Of a DNA stretch of 64,000 nucleotides, positions 62,441 to 64,000 are shown piece after piece. Every line of letters starts with the position of its first letter. Within the stretch, counting starts at the first letter, position 1. This DNA is from Circinella umbellata (Eukaryota > Mucoromycota > Mucoromycetes > Mucorales > Lichtheimiaceae), in the NCBI GenBank assembly GCA_025093555.1, contig JAIWNF010000012.1, positions 310,001 through 374,000 on the forward strand, in the 5' to 3' direction. The notes under the pieces were generated by a model. The model was not told the DNA's origin and made no database searches. It was given only the letters and a program-made list of their open reading frames with translations. The translations under genes and the position numbers were made by a program.

Positions 62441-62830
62441 AGTTCGCACAAAGTGATGATCTCTGCAAGCGTCTAAGGAGAGTAATTAATAACAATTAAT
62501 TTTACTGTAAATAGTAAATTATTTTGATATTGTTATTACTCTGTCAAGCTAAGCTTCGATCCAGTAGGTCTTGCTTAGAGGAGGGGATGCTCATTACCAT
62601 TCTGCAGGCATCATTTTAGATTAATCATAATAATAAATATTTATTGTAATGATTAAAAAATTAAAAAAAAAATAAAAAAAATTATATTTATAATTTGTTA
62701 ACTTTTTGAAAAAAAAAATATTAATTTTTTATATATTTTCGATTATAATTTTAAATTATAGTTTTTTTATATATAATAAAGCCTGGCTTTATTATCTATT
62801 ATTGATCATTTCCCTAAATAGAACCATAAA
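62440..62830. other. About 390 bp insertion inside the integrase gene
   Basis: Integrase similarity is lost at about 62440 and resumes near 62840. The insert has a short GC-richer head (GCTTCGATCCAGTAGG near 62553-62568, faintly like a pol III B box) and a long A/T-rich tail. It could be a SINE-like insertion or a rearrangement; neither is shown. Confidence 0.4.
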
Positions 62831-63380
62831 GATGTCTCTATCTGCATATGTCAAAAAAGATCCTAGTAAGTAGGATGAATATCTTCTGTTTGTCACTTTC
62901 GCTTATAACACTGCAAAATAAAGCTCAAGTGGATACACTCCTTTCAAATTATTGTACGGAAGAAAACTAACAATACTATTACCAACAGAACTATGCCCTG
63001 AAGCAAAAACGTATCAAACAGAATCGTGGATGCACTATTTGAATACATATATTTCTATTATTTATGGTCAAGCGCTTAAAAATATCAAAAAAGCCTAAGA
63101 ATGACAAAAACGATATTATGATAAGACCAAGAACACAAAATGTAACTACGAACTGGGTGATTTAGTCATGCGAAGAAACATAGAGAAGACTGGACTCCCA
63201 AAGGAATGGAAGTTAAATCTGTATGTAGTAATCAACAAAGATAATGAAGAAGGGACTTTATTCAAGATACAAAAACAAGAAGGAAACTTTCAGTTTGCAA
63301 CTACCGCCAATATAAAATACATGCACCCTTACAACAAGCCACCTTCTTTTGAAAAGGGGGATAATGTAACATCCAACTAA
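62831..63380 (+). pseudogene. Ty3/gypsy-type integrase, right part and C-terminus
   Basis: Codons with stops read DEYLLFVTFAYNTAK, SSSGYTPFKLLYGRKL, then the C-terminal ELGDLVMRRN segment and a tail with IKYMHPYNKPPSFEKGD, ending TAA 63378. These are typical integrase end motifs. A purine tract (GAAAAGGGGGA, 63352-63362) follows near the frame end, as expected for the second-strand primer site before a 3' LTR. Confidence 0.7.
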
Positions 63381-63658
63381 TAAAACATCACTATTTTTAA
63401 TTAATATCAAGCTCAAGAAATCCTTACAACAATACTTTATAGTAAGAGATTCTTATATATAACCATAATATAAGATAACCTTATAAATTACCAAGTTATC
63501 AAATATAGTTGCCAAGAATTATAATTGTTAGAAATATTTAAGTACCATTAGCTTTTGTTTGAAATAAAGAATTATTCTATTATCTTTTATTATATCTTAT
63601 TTCCGTATTATTACTCTATTTTATATCCCGACCTATATTTTATATACTAACTGTCACA
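63365..63658 (+). repeat. Putative 3' LTR of the Ty3/gypsy element
   Basis: Starts TGTAACATCC directly after the purine tract and ends ...CTGTCACA, so ends are TG...CA with a short inverted TGTAACA/TGTCACA match. Contains an AATAAAG polyadenylation-like signal near 63564. The 5' LTR is not recognisable in this window, so the borders cannot be confirmed. Confidence 0.55.
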
Positions 63659-63659
63659 C

Positions 63660-64000
63660 ATGTGTGGATAATATTAGTGAAGCTACTGAAAATAGCTTCA
63701 AATGTCAAAGAAGGTATGTAATATAGTGAGATGCCTATCTACACAATATTACAATAACTTATATTCTATAATTTAAACAATGATGATCTGAACTTTTAGC
63801 TTCCATATATATAGAGATGTCAAGTATAGGAGCAACAGCAATAATAATAATGACTATTATAATGATTATTATGAAGATAAAGATGATTATAATTTGAATC
63901 ACAAAACGTCATGGGTTGATATCAGTAATAAAGAATGCAATAATAAAAGTATATCACAAGAAATTATTAATGAATCTCCAAGTACAAATAATGATGATGG
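63660..64000 (+). CDS. Partial gene, two exons, runs off the right edge
   Basis: Exon ending at 63713 (NISEATENSFKCQRR) joins exon 63815-64000 across intron 63714-63814 (GTATGT...TATATAG), keeping frame. The second exon is Asn/Asp/Tyr-rich (NNNNDYYNDYYEDKDD) then TSWVDISNKECNNKSISQEI. No domain recognised. The start is not visible: the frame is open back into the putative LTR end, so the gene may begin in or beyond it. Confidence 0.4.

Overview
The window is nuclear DNA of a filamentous fungus, most probably an early-diverging one (Mucoromycota is my best guess; no species can be named from sequence alone). It is AT-rich, genes are split by many short introns (about 55-220 bp, GTAAGT/GTAAAT-type donors, TAG/CAG acceptors), intergenic regions carry poly-A/T and TA microsatellites, and proteins are fungal in type (Rvs167-like BAR-SH3, Mnn9-type mannosyltransferase, eIF4B, Sec24) with Gln/Asn-rich linkers.

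Region A, about 1-23.5 kb, is conserved housekeeping sequence: a 5'-truncated STE20/PAK-like kinase (+); an Rvs167/amphiphysin gene (-); an E2F-associated-phosphoprotein-like gene (-) divergent from V-ATPase subunit F (+); a Not1-like gene that carries only the C-terminal third of Not1 (-); Sec24 (-), 211 bp upstream of it; a 4.3 kb gene-poor gap; eIF4B (+); and a GT62 mannosyltransferase (-). I rebuilt the exons of these genes by hand. In each complete gene the exon lengths sum to a multiple of three and splice phases agree, with very small exons in three genes (12 nt, 4 nt plus 6 nt, 19 nt).

Region B, about 23.5-64 kb, is a transposon graveyard with a few fresh insertions. In order: a 2.1 kb unit bounded by inverted repeats with TE-type ORFs; Tc1/mariner genes and fragments; a 6.3 kb CACTA element with tnp2 and a divergent coiled-coil ORF; a long spacerless palindrome; two small intact spliced ORFs of unknown function; a Tc1 remnant; a LINE whose endonuclease region is split by a 2.3 kb Merlin (IS1016/ISXO2-type) transposon with nearly identical 233 bp terminal repeats; a second LINE fragment (zinc-knuckle ORF1) split by a 1.74 kb Tc1/mariner-like element; a 3.8 kb Mutator-like element with 125-130 bp terminal repeats; a GC-rich repeat island; further Merlin, Tc1 and MULE-like remnants; and the integrase end plus a putative LTR of a Ty3/gypsy element. 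The last 340 bp hold two exons of a gene that runs off the window.

Region A genes act in separate processes (signalling, endocytosis, acidification of organelles, mRNA decay, COPII transport, translation initiation, protein mannosylation); nothing suggests a pathway cluster. The observations most worth follow-up are the Not1 gene without its N-terminal two thirds, the Merlin transposase intron that lacks any AG acceptor, the nested insertions that date the TE families relative to each other, the spacerless palindrome, the GC-rich repeat island, and the small intact ORFs among dead elements.
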